Positions 10,920-21,870 are shown, counted from the stretch's first letter. The stretch is 64,000 bases of DNA from Berghia stephanieae (GCA_034508935.3 CM067442.1:93603652-93667651), one strand, 5' to 3'. Notes: generated by a model from the letters alone, not told the origin. Numbers and translations: made by a program.

Positions 10920-11029
10920 ATCTTCCATTAAGTACTAATGATGGACAGCTCAACTGGTGTTGTCTTATTAGTCCATACAGTAAGTTGAGATAGGAAAAAT
11001 ACAGAGAATTCCGTCAGTTAGTTAATCAG

Positions 11030-11160
11030 TTAACTGCGGTACTCTGGAAAAAGTCATATTTAAAAATTAGGCCAGAAAACTTGTCCTTCAAATACTGATC
11101 GATTTAAATGACCCTCCTCTCTTAGCAAAAACAAACTCTAAAAACCTGGGACTTCGCTTA
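11030..11160 (+). mobile_element. Palindromic MITE P, left half
   Basis: TTAATCAGTTAACTGCGGTA gives the left end beside TTAA. It is followed by AAAATTAGGCCAGAAAACTT, a GATCGATTTAAATGACCCTC core and AAACCTGGGACTTCGC at the palindrome centre. Confidence 0.75.
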
Positions 11161-11569
11161 TTTTCACGGCAATCTAAGCTAAAATGACTTTGTTAGATTT
11201 TGAGATGAATGTTACTTTATCAATAGCTCAAATGATACCTTGGAGATTGTTTTAAAGGCTTTAAAATGGTCTAATTTAAATAGATATGATGAATACTTGG
11301 TTTTTCTAAATTTTATTAGAGTATTTTCAGGAATAAAAATGTTTTAGCGTGTTTATCTTGCCCACTAAAATATAGCTATCTTTCCATTAAGCTGTATTCA
11401 AAAGGAAATTCATCCTCAGTATAGAGCAATCACAGCATTTTATTTTGATGGTTAATTTCACCATATTATGTAAACAAACACCAGAGGCATTTCAATTTAA
11501 CTCAGGCATTTTAAACAGCGCCGCACAGGTGAATGGGAGGACTGAGACAGAGATTCAGTCAGATATTTA

Positions 11570-11716
11570 ACCAGTTCACCTCCGTAATACGAGAGACTTT
11601 TATTTAAACATTTGACAGAAACATGAGGTTTTTATTTTTTGAACCCGTCCTTGAAATATCGATCGATCTAAATGACCCTCATCTTGGCAAATGCTCTGAA
11701 ACCTGGGACTTTGCGA
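11570..11716 (+). mobile_element. Palindromic MITE P, left half
   Basis: Starts at TTTAACCAGTTCACCTCCG. It runs through CCTTGAAATATCGATCGAT, AAATGACCCTCATCTTGGC and AAACCTGGGACTTTGCG. Only the left arm is seen. Confidence 0.7.
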
Positions 11717-13077
11717 AGTGACAATCCGACACCATAATCGTTTTAAGATCTACATGCACTCCTTGTATTTTCTTTCCATTTTGACTGGCTCACATATCTT
11801 TAACTGTTGAATTTACATATTTTGTTTCTTTTTATAAAATCATTCCCTTTGTTTGTTTTCACAGCCCCACGAAAGGTAGATGGATATTTTCTTCAACTAA
11901 AAGAAACACATTCAAATTGAACACACAAAGATAGCGGCAATGATTCACAATTGCGCCGGCTCTCTCGTTTCTATCCGGAATAGGGAGATTCACGAAATAA
12001 AAACTTAAATAAGAAAAACAAGTTAAGTATATTAAAATCTTTTAATTGTATTCCAATTAGATAGATATAAATAACTAAATGAAAATCGTTTAAGGGATAG
12101 AATAATATATTTTTGCAATCTTGCGTTTTGCAATCCAGATTTTGTTCCTATCTGGCATTCCCTATCCAGATGTACCAACTAGAAAATATAATAATTTGTT
12201 AATTTTCAGAGATAAAAATTGTAGTCGCTAGAGTTGATTTTGAAATCCAACAATTTACTCTAACAAGGATTAAATAACACTTAAAATCCTTTAAAAGTGT
12301 GAAGTCTGGCATCAACTTTTATTTTCAATAAGTTTTAATGACTTAGAGATTCTCAAAAGTTCTGAAATTGGAAACAAATTTCGTAATTCTATGAATTTTT
12401 CGTAACAGTAGGCAGGTCTGAATTTTCGAACGGTGACAATGGCGAGTCTCATTTTAAGTTTCAGACACGTCTGTCATTAATCCACATGGGCCAAATGTAC
12501 TATTTTGAGAAAAGCTGTGTCATGAATTTACGTCATTATGTAGCTGTCAATGACAGTGACTCCTTCCGTATCACTATAAATGCACTTCCTTTACCAAAGC
12601 AGTGGTCTTTTTGTGAGACTGATGGATCTATACCGTTTCCGTTGAATATTGATTTGCTGTCTAGCTTTGCCTTTAAGTGGGTTTCAGTTGCTAGTGTTAT
12701 GTTCCATTTATCAGTTCCTTAAAGTTTTTTTTATGTGTCTGGCAATATCTGTCACCAGAAATATGAGCTAAAATGTTTTGCAAGGATTTTTATGGATTTT
12801 AAAACTCTCTTTGTAACTATCTCAGTCTCAGAAAGAAAAGCTATTCAAATAATAAATCCATAGAACGATTAACATAGATAACGTAGAATAGAATTTGAAT
12901 AACAGGGAGTTAAATCAAATATTCATGCTTTTCAACATTTATCTTCCCACCTCCTTTTGTAGCACTTTGTCTCATGCATCTACAGTAGCGCACAAAGTAG
13001 GCTACCCTCGTAATGCTGACCAAAAAACGTTTCTATCAAATCTCGGCTTTTAGAATTTTTGACAAGTAGGGGTCATT
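11717..13077. other. AT-rich DNA, no gene recognised
   Basis: One 78-codon open frame at 12486-12722 shows no known motif. No member of the window repeat families was recognised. Confidence 0.4.
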
Positions 13078-13380
13078 TTACTTGTTTTCTTGTTGTACGA
13101 CACTCTTTTTCGGATCGGAAGGTCCTGGGTTCGAACCTCGATCGGCCATTAGTTCAATTCTTGAAAAAGGTTCTTTACGCATATTCTCTCATCGTACTCT
13201 GGTGTAAAATGAGTACCTGGCCGTTAACAGCATTGTCTCTGTCGGAACAACATTGTAATATCGTCTAACAGAGGTTATGTCTCGTTCTACAATGTACATG
13301 TTGCTGTCAGTTAGGGACCCTTTGTAAAGCCCTATGAGCACGTTTAATGGATATTGCGCTATTTTAAGGCTCACGATTTT
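13078..13380 (+). repeat. SINE-C, near full length
   Basis: CGGATCGGAAGGTCCTGGG with B-box GGTTCGAACCTCG, body GTGTAAAATGAGTACCTGGC, and the tail ATGAGCACGTTTAATGG then TTGCGCTATTTTAAGG. The extreme 5' head is degraded. Confidence 0.8.
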
Positions 13381-13466
13381 AAACATGATCTTTGAAGAAA
13401 AAGTTTTCTGGCCAAAATGTAAAAAGGAGGGTTGTCAGTAAACGGCAATATGGTCTATTTCATTAC

Positions 13467-13700
13467 ATGGAACAGCGTGGCTCAGCGGTATGGTCTTTGC
13501 TTCGTACCCGAAAGGTACCGAGTTCGACTACCCGCCGAGTTGTGCGGCCTTGAGCAAGTCACCTAGCCTTAGCTCACTTTGCGGCGCTGCACTGCGGCTG
13601 ACGCATGGGTTATTCCAGTCTTCCCTTGGAATAGACCCTAAAGAAAAATTACCCCTTAGGGATGAATAAAGGGAATTTATAATTATTATTATTCTTTTAT
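13467..13700 (+). repeat. SINE-B, full length
   Basis: tRNA-like head AGCGTGGCTCAGCGGTATGG and B-box AGTTCGACTACCCGCC. The body has GCGGCCTTGAGCAAGTCACC, TTATTCCAGTCTTCCCTTGG and AATAGACCCTAAAGA. The tail is GATGAATAAAGGGAATTTAT then (ATT)n. Other copies: 27906 (+), 33303 (+), and a piece on the minus strand within 36900-36986 and 39940-40026. Confidence 0.85.
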
Positions 13701-13875
13701 TATTCATGTAACCCGCAGTCTCAATCCAGTATCATTCAAATGATGTACTTCTAACCGTTTTTTGGTTTTAATTTAATTTTCTGAGCTCAGTTCAATTCGA
13801 CACATGTATCATGCCTATCCAGTTATCTAATTATCTGATCTAAGTTATTTTACTGTGATACGAATTTAATCTGGG

Positions 13876-14139
13876 GGTCCCGATAGCTCAGTTGGTAGAG
13901 CACTCGCTTCACACGAAAAGGGACCAAGATCGATCCCGGGGTGCAGTCGAGATTTTTTTTCTGACACCTCTGTCCACCAGCATTTAATGGGTAGCCGAGT
14001 CTGCTAGATTTGGCGGAAAGTAATTTGCGATAGACTAGCGTCCTATCCAAACGATAGCAAGCAACTGCTATTGTCCGTTTCACGCTATAGAAACCGGGAT
14101 AAACTCCGGTTCCATGGGCTCAATGGCTCGGAAGGACTA
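13876..14139 (+). repeat. SINE-A, full length
   Basis: Head GGTCCCGATAGCTCAGTTGG with A-box and B-box (AAGATCGATCCCGGGG). The body has GCGATAGACTAGCGTCCTAT, GTCCGTTTCACGCTATAG, AACCGGGATAAACTCCGG and GGCTCGGAAGGACTACT. It lies 180 bp downstream of a SINE-B, so this 600-bp interval is entirely SINE. Confidence 0.85.
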
Positions 14140-14659
14140 CTAAATGAATTTAATCTAGACCTTGCTTTGCACATCCATAATGTGTAAATTAAGGGAAGCT
14201 AGAAATAAACACCAAATAGTGAATCATGTAAATGGCCTTAGATTAACAAAGTGATGCATAATTTTTTCTATTAAATAAATGGAACTAATTGAGTAATCCA
14301 TAACTACCGTCTGAAGGATCGGATGTTCAGAATAATTCCATTAGTAGAGCAGGCAATTCTTATAATGAAAACTCCGACCACTCAAGTAAATGATATTGGA
14401 CGTTTAATAAGACTTTCTTTTTTATTCTTTAATCCAAGAACAAACTACGCCCCTGATTTTACTGGGTCCGATTTAAATTTGTGCACAACTGTGTTGAATA
14501 ATTGAGACAAAATGACCGCTAAAAATTTGAATAGAAACAAAATAAAAAGGAAAATAAATAGAATAAATAAACAAGCAAAAACTAATTTTGTTATATCATA
14601 TCATATCATATTATAACATGTAAAGGGTGAGTTAGGTCAACTGATATTTTAATACCCTG
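14140..14659. other. No gene recognised
   Basis: AT-rich interval with (CATAT)n-like repeats near 14600. No repeat family or coding domain was recognised. Confidence 0.4.
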
Positions 14660-14671
14660 TGTATTTAAATT

Positions 14672-15344
14672 TTAAGTGAAGAAATGGGCCTGAAACTAAA
14701 TGTTAAGAAAACCGAAAGCATGGTAGTCTCAAAGAATAACAAGAACACGACCTTTCACCTGTCAAGTAAAAGAGAGTCCATCAAACAAGTAAAGAAATGT
14801 AAATATTTAGGCACTATCATTTCCCGTGACGCACGAGATATAGAGGATATAAAACAAAGAATAGCAATAGCAAAATAAAAAAAAAATGCGTCCAGTTATG
14901 TCAAACAACAACCTTAAGTTGAAGACCAGAATAACAGTAGTGGAATATGTTATAAGTTCCCTTTTATACGGCTGTGAAACGTGGACGCTTGACAAAGAAT
15001 GTACTAGGAGGTTAGAGGCATTTGAGATTTTGAGTATACGAACGAAGAAGTGCTGGCAAAGGTAAAAAAGGAAGAATACAGAGAGATACCATCAGAAAGA
15101 GGCAGTTATGGTTTTGGAACATGTGTGGAGGAGATACGGAATTGAAAAGTTGGTAACATCTGGGATGATAAAAGGAAAGAGAGCTGGATGAAGACAGAGA
15201 GTGACATTGTTGAATGACCTAAGAATGGCCAAAAGTGATTTTAAAAACAATGCAGACTTCATGCGCACCACAGAGGATTGTGATACGTGGAGACAGCTGA
15301 CCGACAAGGTGCTCAAATGTACAAGCCACGATGGATGATGATGA
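14672..15344 (+). mobile_element. 5'-truncated LINE (YADD-type non-LTR), 12-bp target duplication
   Basis: Encodes the palm-distal and C-terminal part of a LINE reverse transcriptase: LSEEMGLKLNVKKTESMVVS, then KKCKYLGTIIS, then after a frameshift LLYGCETWTLDKECTRRLEAF. The C-terminal end has readable pieces such as DWDTWRQLTDKV-like DCDTWRQLTDKV. Several frameshifts and stops follow 14875, so the copy is dead. It ends in a (GAT)n tail at 15331-15344. The duplication tgtatttaaatt occurs at 14660-14671 and 15345-15356 and fixes both ends. Clade is RTE/BovB-like by the order of C-terminal motifs (inference). Confidence 0.8.
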
Positions 15345-15599
15345 TGTATTTAAATTGAACTTATATGGAATATATAAATACCGGGAATTGATTATTTATT
15401 ATACTCGATGTGGTTTTCATTATAAATGATTATCTCAATATCCACTGGGACTACAAAATAAACAAATGAAATACAGAAAAAACAACAAGCAAAAATTTCC
15501 CAGAACAATCTTTTGTGTAATATATCTTGCATTATGATTTATTGAAATGTTCAGTTTAGTTAAATAACTCCAATGCCCTTATAAAACACTCTGAACAGA

Positions 15600-15722
15600 T
15601 TTAAGATTTTGGACAATTCATCTTAATTATTATAAGTGTCATCTAAATTATTCGATAGTTGAAGGAAATTTTTCTGGCCAAAATGAAAAAAAAAACCCCT
15701 GTTTTGTCGAAGTCTGGCAGCG
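15600..15722 (+). mobile_element. Palindromic MITE P, diverged half
   Basis: GTTGAAGGAAATTTTTCTGG, CCAAAATGAAAA and GTCGAAGTCTGGCAG mark a degraded right arm of the TTTTGTC subfamily. Confidence 0.4.
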
Positions 15723-15984
15723 TGCAATTTAGCTTCTTGTAATCCTTCACACACACTCCAACACTCTGTAATATTAACACTGATCAATTGATATAAGAGG
15801 ATTCTGGAGAGTGCTTTCGAACCAGTCTGTAACAACGCTATGTCTCGATGTCTCCACACAAATCAATGGATACGGCTTGGATAACAACAGATAGAGATTT
15901 TTACAAACAGGGGCCGTCTTCAGACAGGCAGAATAAGTAGTCCATTTTTCCGGGTCCCTTTTATTACCCAGTGAAAAATACATG

Positions 15985-16150
15985 TGTGCAGTTGGCGGTC
16001 TTGTGGAATGACACTGTAGGTTTTGAATTCGAGTCCCACTCAAAATGAATCCTTGGAAAGATTCGTTTACTCACAGTCCGACACTATAATCAAGTCAGGC
16101 ATGAGTTCCATGCCAGTCACAGCCTCATCTTTGTTGCTACAATCGTAAAG
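15985..16150 (+). repeat. SINE-C, diverged 5' part
   Basis: GTCTTGTGGAATGACACTG, TTTGAATTCGAGTCCCACTC (B-box), ATGAATCCTTGGAAAGATTC and TTTACTCACAGTCC keep the order of SINE-C. The 3' tail is not recognisable. Confidence 0.5.
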
Positions 16151-16506
16151 CGTCATTCTATACTGCGGTCATCGTCTCAAACTTGAAATTCATCGGACTT
16201 GATTGAAATCTGATGTGTTTTTAAAATCCATTTTTAGATATTTTAAAACGGAATTTGTTAAATTTTCTGTTTCGTTTACATTATAATGTGTTATTGTGTT
16301 GCGGATACAACTTGGATAACAACAGATAAAATACTTTTTTTTTACAAAAATGAGCTGTCTTCAGACAGGCAAAGTCAGATATAGATTATTCAGGTCGCTT
16401 TATTTATCTCCTTTAGCTGTCTGTTGCTAGACACACAGTCGCGCAGAAAGACTTCTGCCTTGACAGGAATGTTGCGCACTATAATTATACGTTCTATTAT
16501 TATCAT

Positions 16507-16621
16507 CATAACTACTACGACCACACCACCAATACTACTACTAATACTACTACTACTACTATTACTAAACAACAACAACAACAACACACAACAACACTAC
16601 TACTACTACTACTACTACTAT

Positions 16622-16666
<45 letters not shown>

Positions 16667-16724
16667 AACTGCTACTATTACTACTAGAACAACTACTACT
16701 ACTACGACGACGACGACTACGACG

Positions 16725-16763
<39 letters not shown>

Positions 16764-16854
16764 CACAACAACAACAACAACACACAACAACACACTAACA
16801 TACATACAACAACTATACTACTACTACTACTACTACACTACTACTACTACTACA

Positions 16855-16895
<41 letters not shown>

Positions 16896-16902
16896 TTACT
16901 AC
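16507..16902 (+). repeat. Compound (TAC)n/(CAA)n/(ACG)n microsatellite
   Basis: About 400 bp of TAC/CTA units broken by (CAA)n, CACAA and a short GAC/ACG block. The poly-Thr/Tyr/Leu/Val/Cys frames over it are artefacts. Confidence 0.95.
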
Positions 16903-17299
16903 TTGCAATTCTTGTCGCTAAATCAGTACAATAAATAGTACTCAGTTTAAATTCTATTCCCAACCTAAAAAAAGGAGAGCTCTAACTCACGCTAAGAAAA
17001 ATACATATTTTGAGATTTTAGGTAAATAATTAAAGGATCTGTACAAAAAAACGAATCTAAAGGGTTTTGCCCGCATTGCCCCTATTGTTATTATGGTCTT
17101 GGTGCTGATGTGGTTCTTATCTTTGTCCTGGGTGAGTAGGGGTATGCGTTGGTGTCCTTCTCAGTATCGCCCTTACTCCGTGGTCGATTGGGCAACCCAA
17201 AACACTATTATTATAGTCCGTTCCACAACCCCTGCGTACGGGTTTACGTGGATATCTTCATAATCTTCTGATGGATTTTAATGATAATTGGCTCGAACA
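16903..17299. other. No gene recognised
   Basis: Unique sequence of higher GC than average around 17060-17240, without open frames or known repeat signatures. Confidence 0.4.
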
Positions 17300-17555
17300 C
17301 TATAGGAAATGAGATTAGCGGAAGAGTAGCGTCCCTTGATTGGACGTCACCCATAGTCTGTGACGTCATCGGCGGATAAGTTATTAGAGAGAGAACGTCA
17401 TGTTGGTTGTGCGCATGCGTCTCTCGTCCTCGCTCAGCATGCGCACAATCAACATGACGTTCTCTCTCTAACAACTTTTCCGCCGGTGACGTCACAGACT
17501 ATGGGTGACGTCCAATCAAGGGACGCTACTCTTCCGCTAATCTCATTCCCTATAG
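17300..17555. mobile_element. 256-bp near-perfect palindrome (foldback element)
   Basis: Left arm 17300-17419 and right arm 17437-17555 are reverse complements over about 120 bp with few mismatches, separated by a 17-bp spacer (GTCTCTCGTCCTCGCTCA region). The arms begin CTATAGG and end CCTATAG. Each carries a TGACGTCA (17362 region and 17486 region) and GCGCATGC near the centre. It is the only copy in the window. It fits a foldback MITE; no target duplication is convincing. Confidence 0.75.
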
Positions 17556-17822
17556 AGTAATCGTACAAACTTGTAAGTGGCATTAGGCCGATTTTTTTCA
17601 TTGGTTACAGTACCATACTTTGGGATTTTTCTTCATCAAGATATAAAAAAACGAAGGGTCTGGGATGAGTGAACATTTGGAGGGCTTACGTTAACACTAT
17701 TATACACAGTGAATTCTGTTGTGATTAAGATCACTGGACTCCCCACAAGCTTGACGAGGGTTTACTTTTCACGAGATTCATGTGCACTACTCACTAACAT
17801 TGACACTCTGAATTCAAAATCC

Positions 17823-18160
17823 TATAGATAGTATGCAGATGACGTCACTCAGGCCTTTGTTATTGTTTTTGCCATCCGCGTTTGTGAGTTGTTCTCACTA
17901 AACCAGACTATAAAAGTTCATGGTTACACAGAGTTTGTGTGTTGGTCCGTTATACTTCCGGATGGCAATGTTGTGAACTCCTTGGCCAAGCGCATTCTAT
18001 CTATAGACCAACACACAAACTCTGTGTAACCATGAACTTTTATAGTCTGGTTAATACAGTTTAGTGAGAACAACTCACAAACGCGGATGGCAAAAACAAT
18101 AACAAAGGCCTGAGTGACGTCATCTTCGAACTATCTATAGATAGTATTCACTTGGCTAAT
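17823..18160. mobile_element. Family T inverted-repeat element, head-to-head pair
   Basis: The left arm runs from ATAGATAGTATGCAGATGAC through TTGCCATCCGCGTTTGTGAG and AGTTCATGGTTACACAGAG. The right arm repeats these as the complement, ending CTATCTATAGATAGT at about 18146. The unit carries TGACGTCA-type ends and GTGTGTTGGTCCGTTATAC. Units at 18163-18310 and 34605-34800 show the single form, so this looks like two units in opposite orientation. It has no coding capacity. Confidence 0.7.
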
Positions 18161-18162
18161 AA

Positions 18163-18310
18163 GTTCACAACATTGCCATCCAGAAGTGTAACTGGTCAGC
18201 AAACAAAACGGTGTGTAACCATGAACTTTTATTATAGTCTGGTTATTACAGTTTAGTGAGAAGTACTCATAAACGCGGATGGCAAAAAGCAATAACAAAG
18301 ACTTGAAGAA
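18163..18310 (+). mobile_element. Family T element, third adjacent unit (partial)
   Basis: Repeats AAGTTCACAACATTGCCATC, GTGTAACCATGAACTTTTAT, CAGTTTAGTGAGAA and AAACGCGGATGGCAAAAA in the same orientation as the right arm of the preceding pair. It ends by (TGTG)n-rich sequence. Confidence 0.65.
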
Positions 18311-18691
18311 TCTTTATATGTGTGTTTGTGTGTTTGTGTGTGTGCGTGATTTTTTCCTTCTTGTTGTCAATAGCTACATGTCAGCCATTCAAGGCTTTGA
18401 GACGGAATGACTAGGTTACTAACTTGGTCTAGTGATTTTAGTCAGCGTTTGTCTCCAAGACAAGTCTCAACCAATCAGTTTTGAGAGGAAAGCATTAAAG
18501 AAAGAAGGATAGAGAGAAATAAAGAGAGAGTGAGAGAGAGAATGATAGATAAAACAATCCGGGAAGGGGAGAAAGAGGAGAAAAGTAAGACCATCTGTTA
18601 TACGTTCAGGACAGTGAAAAATGCTCACCAGACGATAGGACAAAAAGTGAATTGTGTTCACTGCAGACAACAAGGATTGGGTCAAGTTCAT

Positions 18692-18797
18692 GAGACGACG
18701 AAGAGGACGACGAAGAGGACAACGACGACAACAACGACGACAACAACAACAACAACAACTACTACTACTACTTCTACTGCTACGACTACTAGCCCTA

Positions 18798-18862
<65 letters not shown>

Positions 18863-18874
18863 CACTACTACTAG

Positions 18875-18938
<64 letters not shown>

Positions 18939-18942
18939 GCTG

Positions 18943-19024
<82 letters not shown>

Positions 19025-19028
19025 CGCT

Positions 19029-19091
<63 letters not shown>

Positions 19092-19106
19092 ATACTACTA
19101 CTACTT
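18692..19106 (+). repeat. (TAC)n microsatellite, about 400 bp
   Basis: (GAC)n/(CAA)n opening, then almost pure TAC for about 320 bp with rare interruptions (CTGCTG, TAGTAC, CCGCTC). It is one of two TAC arrays within 2.5 kb (the other at 16507-16902). Confidence 0.95.
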
Positions 19107-19504
19107 GTCCTCTCAATCATCGTTGATCTGAGATACTGTTCGGCCTAACAGTACAAAATTAAGGGACTTAACCCATTCGCTCTATATATCAAAATAGAAG
19201 CGAAACTTGTAGCTAGTACGCCTTACCAGTATAGATATTGGATCAATGCATAAAAGCCGGTAAACAGAAACATTCCAATAGATCGATCATCACCCTATTT
19301 TTGTGGATGAGTAGTTATTCGACAGTTAGGATTGGGTAGTGAAATTGACATGTTACCGGCGCCTCCTGGGTCTGAGTGCAGCTGAGACTTGTAAAATTGG
19401 AAATCGAGAAATTGGGAAACTTGTTTTGCCATTTATTGATATTGAGCTGTTTAATGAAATAAAAACCGTTTCTTGCTGGCAAAACTTAAGTAAACGATAT
19501 TGGT

Positions 19505-19829
19505 TCTATGCGTTTATGTAACATTCTCACAACATCCCCCAGCCGGTTGTAACCTACCTTCACAGAAAACAATGTATAACCTTTAACGTTTATAATCTTA
19601 TTGATAGAATTTAATGAAAACTAATCAATAAAATGGCTTCTATAACAAGACTATGATATGGAAGGAATGAAATTTACGTCACTCAGCTCTGTGTTATTGT
19701 TTGTAGACAGCCATTTTACCTAACTGCTCCTATTGATGCTATGCGTTTAGGTAAGATACTCACAACATCCGCCAGCCGGATATAACGTACCACCACACAG
19801 AACCATGTGTGTAACCTTAAACTTTTAAT
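19505..19829. mobile_element. Family T2 element pair (inverted), host of a LINE insertion
   Basis: Left unit: TATGCGTTTATGTAACATTC, CTCACAACATCCCCCAGCCG and TATAACCTTTAACG, with ATTTAATGAAAACTAATC. The second unit starts at about 19660 with ACGTCACTCAGCTC and GACAGCCATTTT and runs to TGTAACCTTAAACTTTTAAT. The outer sequence resumes after the LINE at 20775. Related to family T by TGACGTCACTCAG-type ends; other T2 copies lie at 34975, 61345 and 62580. Confidence 0.55.
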
Positions 19830-19841
19830 ATAGCCGAATTG

Positions 19842-20752
19842 AAAGGAGTCCGTCAAGGGTGTGTTGCCTCACCAGATCTGTTTAATCTATACCAAGAAAC
19901 AATCATGAGGGGCATAAATAATATGGAGGGAATAAAAGTAGGAGGTCACAACATAAATAATATAAGATACGCAGACGATACGGTACTCATTGCAACATCA
20001 AAAATCCAACTTCAAAAGATTGTTGACAAAGTGGTAGTAGATAGTGAAGCCAAGGGAATGGAAGTGAATATCACCAAAACAGAATGCATGGTAATACAGA
20101 AAAACCCCGAAAACAACAACACCTGCAATATAACGATTCACGGCGAGCAGCTTACCAACGTAGAAAGTTTTAAATACCTAGGTTCAATAGTGACAACAGA
20201 TGGAAGATGTAACCGAGACATACGAGCAAGAATAACTCAAGCCAAACAGGCCTTCATGGACCTGGGAAACATTTTGAAAAACAAACAGATGTCGTTCGGG
20301 ATTAGATTCCGAGTCTTGAAGTGCTACGTGTGGCCAATCTTGTTCTACGGATGCGAAAGCTGGACTACAATTGCAGAAACACAAAAGAACATTGAAGCTT
20401 TTGAAATGTGGTGCTTGAGAAGGATGCAGAGAATATCGTATACCGCACACAAAACGAACGAAGAAGTGCTAAAACAAACATACCAACAAAGGAAACTAAT
20501 GCCCTTAATAGTGGATCGACAACTATCCTTTTTCGGACACATAGTAAGGAAAGATAAGAATGAATACCTGGCAAGTTGTGGAAAAATACCTGGTAAACGC
20601 GCCCGGGGAGACAAAGAAAAACACTCATAGACCAACTGAAGGGCTTCACCAACCTAACAATCCAAGAGCTGTTTGAAAAAGCAAGAGACAGGGAGGAATG
20701 GAGAGAGATAATTCATGCAGTATCCGAAGCCTGGACCAGGCATGGAACCTAG
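19842..20752 (+). pseudogene. LINE reverse transcriptase, C-terminal part
   Basis: The frame is open from 19842 to 20630. It contains RT motif B (VRQGCVASP), motif C RYADDTVLIA at about 19965-19994, a thumb region with FKYLGSIVTTDGR, then LKCYVWPILFYGCESWT, EAFEMWCLRRMQRISYT, TNEEVLKQ and FFGHIVRKD. That order is typical of BovB/RTE-type LINE ORF2 C-termini. One frameshift near 20612 (after KRARG) moves the last about 46 codons (LIDQLKGF to EEWREIIHAVSEAWTRHGT, stop at 20750) into another frame. The endonuclease and the N-terminal half of RT are absent because of 5' truncation. There is no host gene function. Confidence 0.85.
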
Positions 20753-20761
20753 AAGAAGAAG
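19843..20761 (+). mobile_element. 5'-truncated RTE/BovB-like LINE with 13-bp target duplication
   Basis: A 919-bp insertion bounded by atagccgaattga at 19830-19842 and 20762-20774, a perfect 13-bp target duplication. It begins inside the reverse transcriptase (KGVRQGCVASPDLFNLY), contains the YADD active-site box, and ends with an AGAAGAAG tail after the stop at 20750-20752. The insertion lies within an older T2 inverted-repeat element. The perfect duplication and long open frame point to a relatively recent event. Confidence 0.9.
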
Positions 20762-20864
20762 ATAGCCGAATTGATCAGCCCCACAGTTTGTGTGTATTAT
20801 CATAATATTTTGACACACTAATGATGACATTGCATCGCAATACCTGATGGCTACACCCATTCTT

Positions 20865-21476
20865 TTTTCAATCGCCTGTCTTAAGAATTTGTGTATGCTC
20901 GGGATCTGTGGGGCTGATTACTTGGCAATGATCGCTGTGGCGTCACCATTCCAAGCGAATACCTTGATGACCAATCGTTTCAAAATGCTTTTATATATGC
21001 GTGAACAGATGCTCTAAATTATCAAATCAAGCTAAAATCAGATTTTTTTTTAGTTAAATCAAAGGTATTTATGAGAAGAAAGTGTTTTAAGTCTTTAACT
21101 TAAAATACACACAAAACTTAAATGTTCTAATCCTTATCATTTGACTTAAATCTCACTTTCCTTAATCCAAAACCTATTCTGATATAATACCACATTGACT
21201 CAGTGGGTAACATTTTTCAACCAGCCAAAGGAGTGGAATGGGGGTGGGGGAAGAGAGGGAGCGAGAGGGCGGAAGTGTCTCTTCTTGTACTTTACGTGAC
21301 CATTGATCATATGTGATAAACGATCTCAAACTCAATTACTCATAATAATATATCTTGTTTGATATTTCTTCTCTAAAAATGTCATAACGCTCCAAAATCA
21401 TATTTGATTTTAAAATTTGTCTGTCTTTATCATGATCCAGACCCCCCCTCCCCCTAAATAAAAAGTAAGCACTATT
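20865..21476. other. No gene recognised
   Basis: Unique AT-rich sequence with a short GGGGTGGGGG purine-rich patch near 21240. No domain or repeat family seen. Confidence 0.4.
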
Positions 21477-21497
21477 CCCCCCCCCCCCCCCCCCCCC
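21477..21497 (+). repeat. Poly-C tract
   Basis: A 21-base C run, preceded by shorter C runs at 21441-21455. Confidence 0.95.
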
Positions 21498-21806
21498 ACG
21501 CACCCTTCCTCCCAATTTCATCATACGCATACGGGTGCACAGTGTTAGGTCACAGGGCTGTGATGGTTCGTTTTGTTCGTGACTCCGGAAGTCAAATCGC
21601 TATCAGGCAAGTGAGTCGATCAATCTATCAAGGATTATATAAGATAATGATTTATTTCTCGATGGGGGGAGAACTCCGAAAGGATTTGTGATCTCACTAG
21701 TACTGAATTGCTTCTGTTGAAAGAGCCAATAACTCTTATGTACATGACCGAGTCAGCAGTCTGTCTGATGGTGAATATGAAATGATTGAATCGATTTAGT
21801 AACTTC

Positions 21807-21817
21807 ATATATATAAC

Positions 21818-21869
<52 letters not shown>
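21807..21869 (+). repeat. (AT)n microsatellite
   Basis: About 30 AT units, preceded by a duplicated AACTTCATAT. Confidence 0.95.

Positions 21870-21870
<1 letters not shown>

Noticed and set aside
18467-19148. Frames of up to 217 codons of poly-Val, Ser, Thr and Leu
   Set aside because: Created by the TAC array; the flanking non-repeat parts show no domain.
20184-20652. Minus-strand frames over the LINE
   Set aside because: Antisense shadows of the reverse transcriptase frame.
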